Of a stretch of 64,000 nt of DNA, positions 13,865-33,633 are shown piece after piece. Every line of letters begins with the position of its first letter. The first letter of the stretch is position 1. The DNA comes from Ziziphus jujuba. Taxonomy: Eukaryota > Streptophyta > Magnoliopsida > Rosales > Rhamnaceae. Made by a program: the position numbers and the translations under genes. The stretch spans positions 19,241,001 to 19,305,000 of the forward strand of contig NC_083387.1 of assembly GCF_031755915.1 (NCBI RefSeq), in the 5' to 3' direction. The notes under the pieces are model-generated. The model did not search any database. It was not told where the DNA came from and was given only the letters and a program-made list of their open reading frames with translations.

Positions 13865-16293
13865 GGATTCGGAGATGGCGGATCAGTGCACGCGAAGAAG
13901 AAAAAAAAAACAGAAGATGGTGGTTCATTCACAGATCTAAACGGTGCATGTTGGGCTTATTCATCTGAGGGATTAGATTTTTCCAAAGAAGAGTAAGAGG
14001 AAGAAAACGAAGAAGAAAGTGTATTATAAACTAAATAACAATAATCTTATATAATTCTTACTTATATATATCTATATATATATATATCTGAAATTGAAAA
14101 AGGCTCTCTTTCTGGTTTGTTTGTTAGGCTGATTGAGTGAGAACGAGCCTGAGGACCGACAATTACGCAATCGTAAATGTGCTCTAATGGGAACCGAAGC
14201 CGACGATCATTTTGACACTCTCTGCCCTTGTGTCTTTGTCACGTGAGCTTCTAAATACTGTTTTGTTCATTTATAATTCGTACCCTTCACCTTTTCACAT
14301 TTTGCCAATTCGGATATTGACTTTTGTAATAATTTTCAAACATAGCGATGAGGGCCTCAAACCCGACTTCTTTTGTTTATTTATTTTATTTTTTCTATAA
14401 AATTATAATTGATATAAATAAGTTATTTTATAAGCTTTTGGTTTACTTTTGTTTTATTATTATTTTTAGTAAAAACAAATAATAATACGTTGGGTTTTAA
14501 TTTTATCTTACCAAAATTTTTTTTTAATAAATTATCTAATTAGTGATTCAAATTTTTTTTTAATAAATTATCTAATTAGTGATTCAAATTTTTTTTTAAT
14601 AAATTATCTAATTTACAATCTTAAAATTGGCTTTAGATATTTCATGCACAGTTTAGGTGGAAGGCAAAGAAAGTCTCCTTCTACAAAAGTTCAAACAAAG
14701 TACAAATAAAGATGCTTAACCACTTAAACTAATCTATCATTATTTTTTTTCTTTATTTAAGTTTTTTTAATCAATTAATTTTGACCACCAATCTTTATAT
14801 ATCATTTTCTTTATATTTAATTTAATATAATTATATACAATCAGAATCAAAATTTATCTTTTCAAACTAAGTTTGATTTCCTTTTAATGTAATGCAAATT
14901 TATTAAATTCAAAAATAAAGTTTAATTAAAATTAATCAGCGTTAATTTAACCTTAAATTTCTTCTTGATAAAAGTAACCTTTAAACTAAGTTTGAATCTT
15001 TTATTTCATTCCTTTTTATTGCACAAATTAATAACTTAAAAAAATAAAGTTTTAGTTAATATTATCATCTCTTTTTCATTGCTAAATTAGAAAGGGGGAT
15101 TTTAACACCAAATTTGAACCAAAACCTAAGATTTATCACTAATGGTCGTTTTGCATTTAATTTAAGGAAAATGCATATAGTTCTAATTTTGATCAATTAT
15201 ATATATACAATCTCTAGGGACAGCCGAATGCTAAAAACCATCTCTCTTTAATTTATAACTATACATAGTTTGTTTCTCATAAAAAATTTGGATGGAATTT
15301 TGGTGCGAACTCACATTTAAACATGTTACAAGAGAAAATAATAATTTTAGAATTACTAAAGTTATTTATTAAACGATGTGATAGATGATTTAACAATATT
15401 TAATTGATTTATTTTTTTAATTTATTTATTTATTTAAAAATTTATTTTTCTATATTTAAATTATATGAATATTTTAACCTATAGTATTTAACATTTTTTA
15501 TTTAATAAAAAAAATTTAATAAACAATTTGATACCCCTAAAATCACTGCAAGAGAAAAGGCTCAAAAATCTTACCAAAAACTGTAAATCTTGGAAACAAG
15601 ATATATATATAATTTTGCTATAAAAAAACATAGGACTATATTAATATATATATATATATATATATATAGATATGTTTTTCTCTTAAGTATATATACATAT
15701 TGCAAACCTTGTCCACAAAAAAAATAATGATAATATATGTACCGATTGCAAACAAATGTTTTATTTTCTGGACAGTTGTTATTATTTGATTTTTTTTTTC
15801 TTTAACGGAATAATTTTTTCCTCATTTGATCAATGATAAATTTTATTTTTTCCTCAATAGCAATGTATTTCATTATTATTATTATTATCATTATTATTTT
15901 TGCTTTGATAAATGAATTCGGAAATTTTGCATAATTTAAATGTCTTATATAATTTAAAAATTATCATTCATAGTTATTATCATCTGAATTGTTCAAAAAT
16001 ATAATTAACGAAATATTTCATATATGTTATATAAAATGATATTCACCAAACGAATATATATATATATACATATATATATTTGTGTAAAATGATATTGAAA
16101 TGCTATACAGTAATATTGTGGTAATATACGTATACACATGGTAATATAAAATCAATTCACCAAAAAGGGGGAGGAAAGGAATATAAAAGCACATGCAACG
16201 ACATTTTTATGTGTACCTAAATGTCTAATCATTACAATTAATTTTTTTTTATAAAAGAAATCTAACTTCCATTAAGAAGGTAAAAGAATTACA
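13865..16293. other. BIG1 5' flank and AT-rich intergenic DNA
   Basis: The first few hundred bases upstream of the BIG1 ATG form its presumed 5' UTR and promoter. AT dinucleotide runs occur at 14066-14088, and further ones at 15645-15668 and 16058-16079. Beyond that there is AT-rich spacer with a short tandem repeat annotated separately. No gene recognised. Confidence 0.5.
14514..14613. repeat. 36-bp tandem repeat, about 2.8 copies
   Basis: Three near-identical units begin at 14514, 14550 and 14586. Each is AAA, a run of T, then AATAAATTATCTAATTAGTG and ATTC; the third is cut short after CTAATT. Exact 36-bp spacing and almost no divergence point to a recent slippage or unequal-exchange origin. 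Confidence 0.9.
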
Positions 16294-16743
16294 TTATTTT
16301 GAACGAGAGCATGCGTTCAAGAGCATGCCATTATGGCCCTCTTCTAGCCAAATATCCAAATCATTACAAAATGCAATTTTTGCTACTTCATGTGCAACTC
16401 TGTTGCAAGTTGTTATCACTAGGGAAATAAAGAAAAAAAAAAAGAAAAAAAAAAAGTAACTGTATTGCAAGTTTGAGGAATAAAAAGAGAAAGAAATACT
16501 ATTAAAGAAACCTGCTAGATATTTAATATCTTCACAAAGTGGTCGTTCACCAGCAAAACTTTCCTCTGTATCCTTCATTATAGCAAAGAAACTTGCTAGA
16601 TATTTAATATCTTCACAAAGTGGTGCTTCACTAACAAAACTTTCCGCTGTATCCTTCGTTCTACTTATTGCCATTAAAGAGTTACTTTCAAACATGCAAT
16701 TCGCAAAACCCAATTCTAAACTGAAGCTCATACCCTCTCTCAT
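16294..16743 (-). pseudogene. RNase H-like (RVT_3) retroelement remnant with internal duplication
   Basis: A 149-codon open frame resembles the RNase H-like domain found at the end of plant LINE ORF2 and as stand-alone relics. The N-terminal part has LELGFANCMFESNSLMAI (family: ALELGF, V-E-S/T-D-S) and the C-terminal part CNRVAHEVAKIAF followed by WLEEG. The conserved Asp in the E-S-D-S motif reads N here. The middle carries an 81-bp in-frame direct duplication, so LCEDIKYLA appears twice, and a phenylalanine run from a poly-A tract. No flanking element was found. I infer a non-functional fragment; expression as a small protein cannot be excluded. Confidence 0.65.
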
Positions 16744-17195
16744 TGCGATGAGTTATGTAGCCAAAGGTGATTAAGGTTGTTAAAATGACTATAGGCTGTT
16801 AAAATGTATAATAAGATATAAACCTAACAGGAAAATCCATGATTATCTATTTATTTTTTTAAGTATATGAGATGGATTATCCATTGAAAGGTAGCTAATA
16901 TACTCACATAAATATAGCTTTGCACGTTTGTAGACTTGTATAGGAAAAGGCTTTACAGGTTTGTTTTGTTAGCATGAAACAGGGAAACCGTCGCAACAAT
17001 GGTTTATTTCATATTAAGCTTCACGAGTCGTAGTTTCATAATAAAATGTTCAATTCTCATGGCAATAACAAGTTCGAAAAGGAGGAACATACACATCATT
17101 ACCTAAAAAAATGTTACCAGAAGGCGCAAAAGTAAGGAGGAAGAAAATAGAATAAAAATCCCTAAAATTAAATAGGTGGTCAAAATTGTGAGTTC

Positions 17196-24679
<7,484 letters not shown>

Positions 24680-25690
24680 ATGGGTTCTCTTCAAGCCAAA
24701 CTTGTCTTCTTGATTCTACTGCAAGCTTCATGCAATATTATTGCTACCAAGGATGAAGAATGGAAAACTGCTTCTGCAACGTACACCAAAGAAACAGATG
24801 GATCTATCATTACTGGTACTTTTCTTGCTCCTTGTTTATAGATTTTGAAAGCTTTAGTTTTTGGGATAGGGCTTTCCAGTTTCACAAAGATTTGGCTACT
24901 TTTTTTTAATAATGTTTTCAGAAGGTGCTTGTGGTTATGGGGACCTTCACAAAATAAGCTATGGGAAGTATAGTGCTGGATTAAGCAGCATTTTGTTCAA
25001 TAGAGGTAGTACCTGTGGGGCTTGCTATGAACTAAGATGTGTTGATCACATCTTGTGGTGCTTACAAGGTAGCCCATCAATTATCCTCACTGCTACAGAT
25101 TTCTGCCCCCCAAACTTTGGTCTTTCAGCAGATTATGGTGGTTGGTGCAATTTCCCCAAGGAACATTTTGAGATGTCAGAGGCAGCATTTGCTGAAATTG
25201 CAGAGAAAAAAGCAGATATTGTGCCAGTTCAGTATAGAAGGTAATAGACAAAATTGCTTATAGATATACAACTGGTTGGATTACTTTTTTTCTCTTTTAA
25301 TTTTTCTTTCTTCTCTTTTAAAAATTTCTTCTTCTTTTTTTTTTTTAATTTTTTTATTTATTTATTTTTTTTACATTTTTGGATAGGGTGAAGTGTGAGA
25401 GGAGAGGTGGGCTGAGATTCACGGTGAGTGGAAGTTCTCACTTCTACCAAGTTTTAATTACTAATGTGGGACTGGATGGTGAAGTGGTTGCTGTGAAAGT
25501 GAAGGGATCAAAAACAGGGTGGATACCAATGTCCAGAAACTGGGGACAATTTTGGCAAAGCAATGTCAACATGAAAGGGCAGCCTCTATCTTTCGAAGTC
25601 ACCACCAGTGGTGGAAGAACACTTACGTCTTACAATGTTGCTCCAGCAAATTGGGAGTTTGGCCAGACATTTGAAGGGAAACAGTTCTAA
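24680..25690 (+). CDS. EXPA20: Divergent alpha-expansin, EXPA20-like
   Basis: Secreted cell-wall-loosening protein of the alpha-expansin family. Exons 24680-24815, 24922-25240 and 25387-25690 join in frame to 252 aa, normal for expansins. Residues 1-22 form a signal peptide. Domain 1 (GH45-like) has [26 protein letters not shown] and YRRVKC. Domain 2 (CBM63) has the conserved [15 protein letters not shown] and the terminal [13 protein letters not shown]. Two usually invariant sites differ: the HFD motif reads HFE (E129, codon at 25170) and the ATFYG start of domain 1 reads ATYTK (T36). The symbol rests on the position between BIG1-like and aminoacylase-like genes, as I recall for Arabidopsis EXPA20 (At4g38210), and on its divergence from the main clade; membership of the family is certain. 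Confidence 0.9.
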
Positions 25691-27164
25691 AATGATATTA
25701 GAATACCATCACCAAAATCTCATTTCTGAAATAAGGATTCCAAAGTTAAATACTTTGAAATCCTGATCATTGAGTTCATCAATACTGAAGATCTGTCCAC
25801 ATGTTTACACATTACTCATGTAGTCATGTCCAAATCTCCACCTATCCCAAGGAGATAAGCTCTTAGTCAAAAAGAAGGAAGAAAGATGTACAAGAAAGTT
25901 GAAAAATTAGGAATACGAGGTCCCAGTTTTGTCTCTTTATAATATTGTGATTCAAAAGTATAACTAGTTGTTAATGGAATATGTATTCGTTAAGAAACAA
26001 AGTGATGCAACCAACCTTGCATTCTTCACTAATTCCGGCTTTAACGCTTAAACTTACTTTAAATGACATTGTCTTTACTCTTTAGAATTGCTTATAAATA
26101 GTGTCACCAGTCAACGATGTTGCATCTAAAATAATGACTATTTAACACAATTGTGGTACAAAAGGATCAGTACAATTAACACCATACGATATGATACACT
26201 GCTAAGAATATGACTTACATATAATGAACTTCAGATAAGCATAGGATAAGCAAATGATGTTCCATGCGGCATAACATAATTAACCAAATGTAATGCATAA
26301 ACAGTTAGGATTAGGCTAAATACCACATCATGAAGCATGCATACCAATGCTCAACCAACTAGAACTCTTAACAGTTTCCCTATCTATTATGCTGGGGCAT
26401 AATGGAAATGCACCATCTACTGAAAAAAAAACATAATGCTTAATTCCCTAACAGATTGTTTCCGATGCTTTACAAGCTTCCATAAAAAAAAGGTTGTTTT
26501 TTTTTTTTTGGTTATTTGTTTATTAATTAATTAATATTAATATTATTATTATTACTACTATTATTATCATTATTTGCAGAAAACCAACTCTTCATATCAA
26601 GTGGGTTTGACCATAAAATAGCAATGCGTTAAATGTTTTCCACCATGAGAAACTTACAAAAATGAAAATGGCTAAATTTCTATACAAGTGATGAAAAATT
26701 AACCAAATGTAATACATATAGAGTTAAATTCATTTTTGCCAGGGAAACGCCAAATGCCACTTCATGAAGCATGCACAAACAACTAGAACTCTATCAGCCC
26801 ACTTCCCTATCTATTATATTGGGGCATAATGGAAAGACAGCTATTTCAACATCTATTGAAAAAAATCATAATGCTTAATTTCCTAACAGATTGTTTTCAA
26901 TGCTTTACAAGCTTCTTCCATAATTTTTTTTTTTTTTTTTTTTTTTTGTTTAACAGAAAACCAACTTCATATCAAGTGGGGTTTGACTATAAAATAGCAA
27001 TGAGTAAATGTTTTCTACCATGAGACCTAGTAAATGTTTTCTACCATGAGAAACCTACAAAAATGACAATGGCTAACTTTTTCAGTATACAAGACATGAT
27101 CAGCTACCTCTCCCATTCATGCACTGTATATCCCACGATTCAGTTCTGGCTTTAGTGGAAACTC
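25691..27164. other. Intergenic spacer after the expansin gene
   Basis: Convergent spacer: the expansin 3' end faces the 3' end of the minus-strand THA8-like gene. The distal half is the tandem duplication annotated separately. No gene recognised. Confidence 0.5.
26279..27078. repeat. Imperfect tandem duplication of about 420 bp
   Basis: Copy A runs from about 26279 to 26697 and copy B from about 26698 to 27078. Shared landmarks in order: ATTAACCAAATGTAAT, TTCATGAAGCATGCA, CAACTAGAACTCT, CCCTATCTATTAT, GGGGCATAATGGAAA, CATAATGCTTAATT, CCTAACAGATTGTTT, GCTTTACAAGCTTC, AGAAAACCAACT, CATATCAAGTGGG and AATGGCTAA. Copies differ by point changes, homopolymer length and small indels. It lies between the expansin and the 3' end of the THA8-like gene. 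Function unknown; no coding potential seen. Confidence 0.85.
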
Positions 27165-27993
27165 TTACTTTTCGTCATCCAGAAAGTCCAGAGATTCACC
27201 ATAGTACTTTTGAGCATCCATTCTGACAATACCTGAAGCAGTTGTCTCTCCCATTGCTTCTAAACCATTCACAAGTATTCTAAAAGTTGACCTATCTGGT
27301 TCACACCCTACCTGTTTCATCAAACAATAGCACTCCATTGCCAGCTCAATGAAGCTCAAACCCAGTAAAGCTCTCAACAGAGCATTGAAACCTTCAACTT
27401 CAGGCTTCAAATTAGTCTCATTTTTCAAGTAAAAGTAAAGGAGTTCAACTTCCTTCACAAACCCACTGCTACCCAATACTTGAATCATATCAGAATACAA
27501 CAAAACTTGAGGCTTATACCAAATTTCCCTCCGAATCTCCTCAAAAACCTGTGAGGAACAACCACATAAACAAAACAAATATCACAAAATTTTCCATTGT
27601 TTTCTTTGCCGATTATTCAAATTGGGTAGAGTAAAAGAACAAATGACCAGTTCGAAATCTTCGAACCTTGAGAGCCAAAACGCACTCGTTCTGGCGGAGA
27701 AGTTCGCGGAGTACGGACATCATGTCGAGCTTCAGTAAACGTCTGAACTTGGAATCGAAAGCTTGCTCAAAATGGTGAAGATCCTTCTTGGATCTCTTCA
27801 GGGTCTGAACGGTCTGGATTGCCTCGATGCTGAGGTTCCTTCCCTTCTGCAATGGCCTCGGATTGTTGCTTCGGTCTCTCATCGTCACAACCCATCTCCG
27901 TTTCTTGGGTCTCGCGAATCGCAGCCATTGAAGCTGAGAGTTGAAGAGCGAGAGCGGTTGAGTTATGGCAGAGGAGACCATTATCAATCTCAT
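27165..27993 (-). CDS. Short PPR protein, THA8/THA8-like
   Basis: Two exons, 27993-27667 and 27548-27165, join in frame with GT-AG sites to 236 aa. The N-terminal half carries the family signature PLQKGRNLSIEAIQTVQTLKR. The C-terminal half shows degenerate pentatricopeptide repeats: YSDMIQVLGSSGFVKEVELL, FNALLRALLGLSFIELAMEC and FRILVNGLEAMGE. THA8 and THA8-like are small plant PPR proteins; THA8 is needed for splicing of certain chloroplast group II introns. The basic N terminus suits organelle import. An alternative start at the next Met (27981) is possible. I cannot decide between THA8 and its paralogue from this sequence. Confidence 0.8.
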
Positions 27994-28241
27994 CCGACTA
28001 GAATCGCATGCCCCTTTTCAGTGGTCCATAAAACTGGAGAAGAAGAAGATTGTTTCCGGACACGTCCAATCCCGCTTTCTAAATTTTATTTATTTATTTA
28101 TTTATTGAATTTGATTTTCCTATAAAAGAAAACCTGGGTTTTTTTAAACAATTTTAATGGCAAAAGAGAAATTATGCAAATAAAAAATTTACCTCCTTGT
28201 TTTTTACCTGAGACTTGGGCAGAGTCTCTTCATCGCCGGTC

Positions 28242-29690
28242 ATGGCCACCCAAACCTCTCCGTCAAGTATTATGGAACAAGCCCAGCAAGTAGAGGGTGG
28301 TGAAGCGGTGGAGAAAAGCAAGAAAGAGAAGACGAAGGGCAATAATAAGCTGAAGAGAAAAAGAAAACAACGATGAGAATAAGGAAGCAGAGAAAGAGAA
28401 TAAGGAGAAGGTGAAGAGTAATGGAGGTTTTGGGATTATGAGTACGGAGTCCTTTGATTCATTGATATTGTCTGAACTCACATTCAAGGCCATTAAAGAT
28501 ATGGATTTTGAGATGATTTGGATTTGAAAAGAGAATGCTTTATTTGTAAAGCTCCTAAATACTCTGAAGTATCTTAGTTATGGTTATGGCTATTATTTTG
28601 GTTAATGAAGAAATCTAAAGCCATTGAAAAGTACTCTCAAAGCCACACCAAATTTACTAAATGGGTTTCTTTAAATTTTTTACAGAACATATATGAGTAA
28701 ACTCGAAAATTGTTCAGTACTTATGATCAATTTGATTAGCTGCATAATCTGTTCTTAACAGCTAGGGACCCAGATAGTTAATGGACTCCACATAGGCCCT
28801 TCAAGCTTTGTCCTATACTTTTTCAGACTATGTGATCCACATGTCTTCAAAACCAAATTAAATTTACATTTGAATTACAATGCTGATTCAAGGCAGAGCA
28901 GTCCCTCTACTTGTAAAAGATGTTCTTGGAGCTGCTAGGACCGGTTCTGGGAAAACTCTTGCTTTTCTAATACCAGCTGTAGAGTGTTGTACCCTCACAC
29001 AGTTTACCCCTCGAAATGGAAGCGGTGTTTTGGTTATTTGCCTAACAAGAGAACTCACAATACAGGTGAAAGTATTTTCTTTTTTTCTCCATACGTTTTC
29101 CTGGAAAATGAAAATAGAAGGTTGGAGATAATTCTGTGTAGACTTTAGAGTGATTTTTAATTATACAGAATTCTGAGTGCAATAATTTATAGTTTGATAT
29201 ATCTTACCCTGCTTGTCTATTTTGTTAGATTCTTGGCTTTTATGCTAAATTCCTCTATTCCTCCCGACTTATTAACCTTATAAATAATTCACGCATGCGT
29301 TGGCAATTCTCAGACTCTTGGCCTGGTTAACAGTGGTGCTGCTAGAAGAGGAGAAGCAGAACGTATTGCAAAAGGAGTAAATCTATTGGTGGCAACCGCT
29401 GGTCGCCTAATTGATCATCTTCAAAATACATATTCAAAAATCTAAAGGTATCATATGCTACTGTTCAGCATTTTACTATCGTTTTATTGGCTCTCGTGGT
29501 TGTTTCTGCATGATCAGTCATCAAGTTTTCGATTCTTCTACCACTTTTTCATTCACACATTTTTCTTATCTATGTTGTTAATGATCATTTCAAGTATCAC
29601 TCACAGACATTTGGCATGGTTATTTTTTCTGTTCCTCCATGAAAAACCAGACAGAAGTACATATGTTTCCTTTATAGTTTGTATGGTGAA

Positions 29691-29722
<32 letters not shown>

Positions 29723-32700
29723 CCCTTCTGTGTGTGTGTGTGCGCGTTCGTAATTCACTTGCACTTGCGGTGTCTCATGATTGACGAAGCTGACAGAATA
29801 TTGGAAGCAAATTTAGAAGAAGAGATGAAACAAATCATCTGGCTTCTACCAAAGGTAAACTCCATAATTTATCTTCACCTTTAACAGTACATATAAAACT
29901 TTAAGTTTTGAGCATGTATTATTGAGATGTTCATTTTGAGTAAAATAAATCAAACTATAAGGTTTTTTTCCATCTATTGCAAAGATGAGGGAAACAAAAA
30001 AGACGCTATGTGAAAAAAATGGTTTATCTACGAAGTACTCAACTTGTATAACAATTCTAAGTGTTTGCATGACTTTGGAAAGGAACAGTAAAAGTGTATA
30101 ATAGATACATTGTTTCTAATATTCTCTAGGTCTGCTAATTAGATGTTTGATCATTTGAACCAAACTTGGGACCTCTTGTGGTGGTTCTGCAACGAGGATA
30201 CTGACACTTAAAAGATATCACTTTTTATAGAGAATGTCTTCATCGAATTTCCGCTATTTTTCCTTGTTTTCTTTCACTGCAATGTTGGGGTATGGCAATA
30301 TTATGTATTATTTAAATTTTGCAATGTGCTTAGTTCTGACCTTTTAAGGCCACATTTATTTATTTATTATCTTTTTTTTTTTTTTTGTGATGTCAGTTTC
30401 AAGGTTTCTATTTGATTGAATTCATTTTGATATGCAGACTAGGCAAAAAACTTTATTTTCAACAATCCAAAGTAAAAAGGTATGTCCATCTCTATATTGT
30501 GCGTCGTTCTTTTCAGTCTTCTGCTATTCAAATTCTTTAGAATTCTATTAAACTGTCTGAGTCATTTGCTTTGTAATTTTGAATTTTGATATCAAGCTGA
30601 TTATAAAGATTTTTCCTGCAATTCTGCAGGTTGAAGATCTTGCTTGCTTGTCATTTCAAACACCTGCTATCTATATCAATTGGATGATGGTAGAACTAAG
30701 GTAGAAATTGCCTTGGGACCATAATTGTCATAATGTGTATTGTAACATGTATAGTTTTGTTGAAAAAAAGTATATTGTTTAACAATTTGATATACTTTTT
30801 AACTGAAATATTTTCAAAATTATAATTCTTTATGTGCATATTGGTCATGTACAGTTATAGGTGTTCCAAAAAAATCCCTTTGCTATTCCTTATATGATAC
30901 ATATTAAGCATAGATAAAAACATCAATATGGTAAACTATGAACATCATTATTAAATCATGTAAAAGTTCTGTAAACTTTCAGTTTTTAATCATTGATTTC
31001 CTTTTTGATGGCATCAATATTCATTGTTCTATAAGCTTTCAGTTTTTAACCATTAATTTCATTTTTTATGGCATCAATATTCATTCCTTGATGTTATTAA
31101 ATCTACAAATATTTACAAAAGGTGACATTGTTTTATTAAACTTTCATGTATCAATGTATCATATGCATTGTTATGAAATATATCATTTATCAGACAATAC
31201 AGTGAAATTTCCAATACGTTTTAGATATGCATTGTTTTCTGTCCAAAACGATATTGTATCATATGTATTGTATCATGTAATGGTGATACAAACAACTATG
31301 CTTGGGAGTACAATATCTGTATGTAAGTGGTTTTGAGTAACATATTCTATTTTTCAAAAATCAGTTATACTTTTAATTTACATTTCACATCTGTATGAAT
31401 TTACAGTTTCTTGTTCTTTAACTTCCACTTAGAGAAACTCACAGGATTTGGGATTGTAAATTACCAATGAAGGGATGGAATAAGGCTACTGTGTTGTGCC
31501 TTGTTCCAAAAGATTTATTCTTCTATACTCTTTCCTCAAGAGAAATCTGTCTAAAAAAATCTTGGTTTTCTTCTCATCAAGTAACTCGGTCAAAATTCCA
31601 TAGTGACCTTTTGAGAGACATCACTGTACCTAGCTTCGATATCCATGGAAAGCAAAAGCAGCAGAAGAGGACAACTACCTACTTTGACTTCTGCAAAGCA
31701 GACAAAGGGATCTTGTTATGTGCTGATGTAGCAGCTCGAGGTCTTGATATACTTGCTGTGGTATGTGTTTCTTTTCCTGTGTGATCTGGACCTATTACAG
31801 TTAATATTTTCCACATTATGGCTTTTGCATTATAGCAATGCTTGTAGGACATAGATTGATTGCTTTTCCTTAAATAAAAATTATATTAAGCTGTTTATTT
31901 AACTTCATACACTTGCCTATCAGTTATATAGCTATTTTAAAGTAAAACTAGGTGGAGGTCATAGCCCTTACGAGAGCAATTAGTAAATGGGTCTGTTGAT
32001 GATAAAATGGTGTATCTGGCTTAATTATGCTTTTCAAAATCTCTTTGTTTTTCTCCTTAAAAGTTGAAAAAGTTACAAGCCTTTAAAACTTGAAGCTTTA
32101 TGCTATGGAAACTGCTGGAGCTGCTGAGAATAATAATAATAAACGCAACAATTACGAAAACGTGATGCTGTAAAATTCTTGGATGGATAATTATATCTGA
32201 CACCTTCTAACCCCAACTTTTTGAATGTTCATTTTGTGTTTTACTGATATTGCACTTTTCTTTACTTTTTTCTTTTGCTTGTAGGACTGGATTGTTCAGT
32301 TGATCCTCCTGATGAACCAAAGGTGCCTACTTTCCTTATCTTAACTGACAATAAAATATTTTAGTTTTATTTTCGATAGTATAATTTTTGTTCATCAATG
32401 TTAAATGAACTGAAGATTGGGATTACTGCTTGCAGGAATATAGTCATAGAATAGGTCGAACAGCTTGTGGGGAAGGTGGGAAAGGCAAAGCACTGCGCTT
32501 CCTCATTCAATGTGTACATGTTGATATCATAAGATAATTTAAATCATTGAAGAACTAGGGAGAGCTAAATAATTGTAGAAGACTGATATTTAGTTATCTT
32601 GTTGAGCAGGCAGAAGGGAGAATAGAGTGGGATAAAATCACCTATCTAATACAAATAGTCAACAAATTTGTTAAAACTTTAGTTGCGGATTTATAGATGC

Positions 32701-32960
32701 AAACTTTGTTACAAGTTTAGTTGCATATCTTCGTACAAGAGGGATTCTGGTGGTCCTCATATAAAATTGAGATGTGCTACGTGAAGTTCTATATAAATTA
32801 CAGATGTTGGTTTTGGCCAGGCTGTTGCTGCGTCATTTAATTTGCTTCTCTAACCCACTGACAGTGAATTTGAGGGAAGCCAACATGGATTTGGTGAGAA
32901 CAATCCTTATGGAAAACATGAAGGTGGTGCAGATAACAAAACCTGATTTTGTAAGTTATT
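28242..32960 (+). pseudogene. Intron-bearing DEAD-box RNA helicase pseudogene (RH27/RH51-like)
   Basis: Pieces of a HAS1-like DEAD-box helicase (ribosome biogenesis family) lie in collinear order. 28242-28373 encodes a Lys-rich N terminus that ends in a premature TGA at 28374. Then come FDSLILSELTFKAIKDM (28450-28507), Walker [10 protein letters not shown] and TRELTIQ (28880-29064), [20 protein letters not shown] ending in TAA (29310-29445), the intact [16 protein letters not shown] (29778 onwards), a motif III decayed to FSTIQ (30450), VEDLACLSFQTPAIYIN (30631), [20 protein letters not shown] in one frame and [17 protein letters not shown] in another (31480-31758), DWIVQ followed by a frameshift (32285), HRIGRTACGEGGKGKA (32448) and a C-terminal HGFGENNPYG (32888). 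Multiple stops and frameshifts abolish a full protein. Retained introns mean a DNA-level duplicate, not a processed copy. Confidence 0.88.
30972..31087. repeat. 60-bp direct duplication inside the helicase pseudogene
   Basis: Two blocks offset by exactly 60 bp share CTTTCAGTTTTTAA, CATT, ATTTC and GATGGCATCAATATTCATT or close variants. The block lies in a long intron of the pseudogene. Confidence 0.8.
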
Positions 32961-33633
32961 AGCAGAACAACAGGTATTGCTCTGCACAAATTTTGCTAGG
33001 GTAGGAAACTTGTCCAGGATCATTAAGCATTCTCCCAAGCAGCAATTACCATTTTTGTCTATTTTCGCTGCTTGTTAAGATGTAAAATCATGGATTGCAT
33101 TTTTGTGTTTTAATTTGAGCAAAATCTTTTTTCATTTGATAAGAATTCTATCCAATATTTTTTTATTTTTTTATTTTTTCAGACATAGTTGAACAGAAAC
33201 ATCAAATTGAAGTAATATGGTTATCTTAAAATTGAAGTAAGATCAAATGTTGCAATTTAGACCATCAAGTCAATTTGTTGTATTTGAGTCCAGTCAAATT
33301 TTTTTGATGTAAGGCCTAAACAAATTGAAACTAGAGGGCTTAATTTGCAACAAATTTAAATTAGAGGATGCAAATTACAATAAATTTGACCAAATTGCAT
33401 TTTAATATTGGTGAAGTAGGATGGAATTGTTAATCACCATTAGTCAAAAAATTAAATTGGATAAAAATGTAATAAATTGAAACATAAGGATCTAAACTGC
33501 AAGGTTTCTCCAAGCTAATTAATGAAACATGGAGCCTACCAACTTTCAGGAAATAACAAAATTTCATACGAATTATAAATCAAGTCCAAGTTAAGATTGT
33601 AGACAAAAAAATAAAAATAAAAAATAAGAAAAC
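32961..33633. other. Intergenic spacer
   Basis: Convergent spacer between the helicase pseudogene and the phytocyanin-like gene. AT-rich and without recognisable genes. Confidence 0.5.

Noticed and set aside
13343..13996. 217-codon plus-strand open frame opposite BIG1 exon 1
   Set aside because: It is the antisense shadow of a GC-rich conserved exon on the minus strand; composition is E/G/R-rich and no family resemblance is seen.
16294..16743. Intact retroelement-encoded RNase H gene
   Set aside because: No adjoining reverse transcriptase, a changed conserved Asp, an internal duplication and homopolymer insertion argue for a fragment.
28263..28493. Minus-strand 76-codon ORF rich in F, S and L
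   Set aside because: It is the complement of the Lys/Glu-rich N terminus of the helicase pseudogene.
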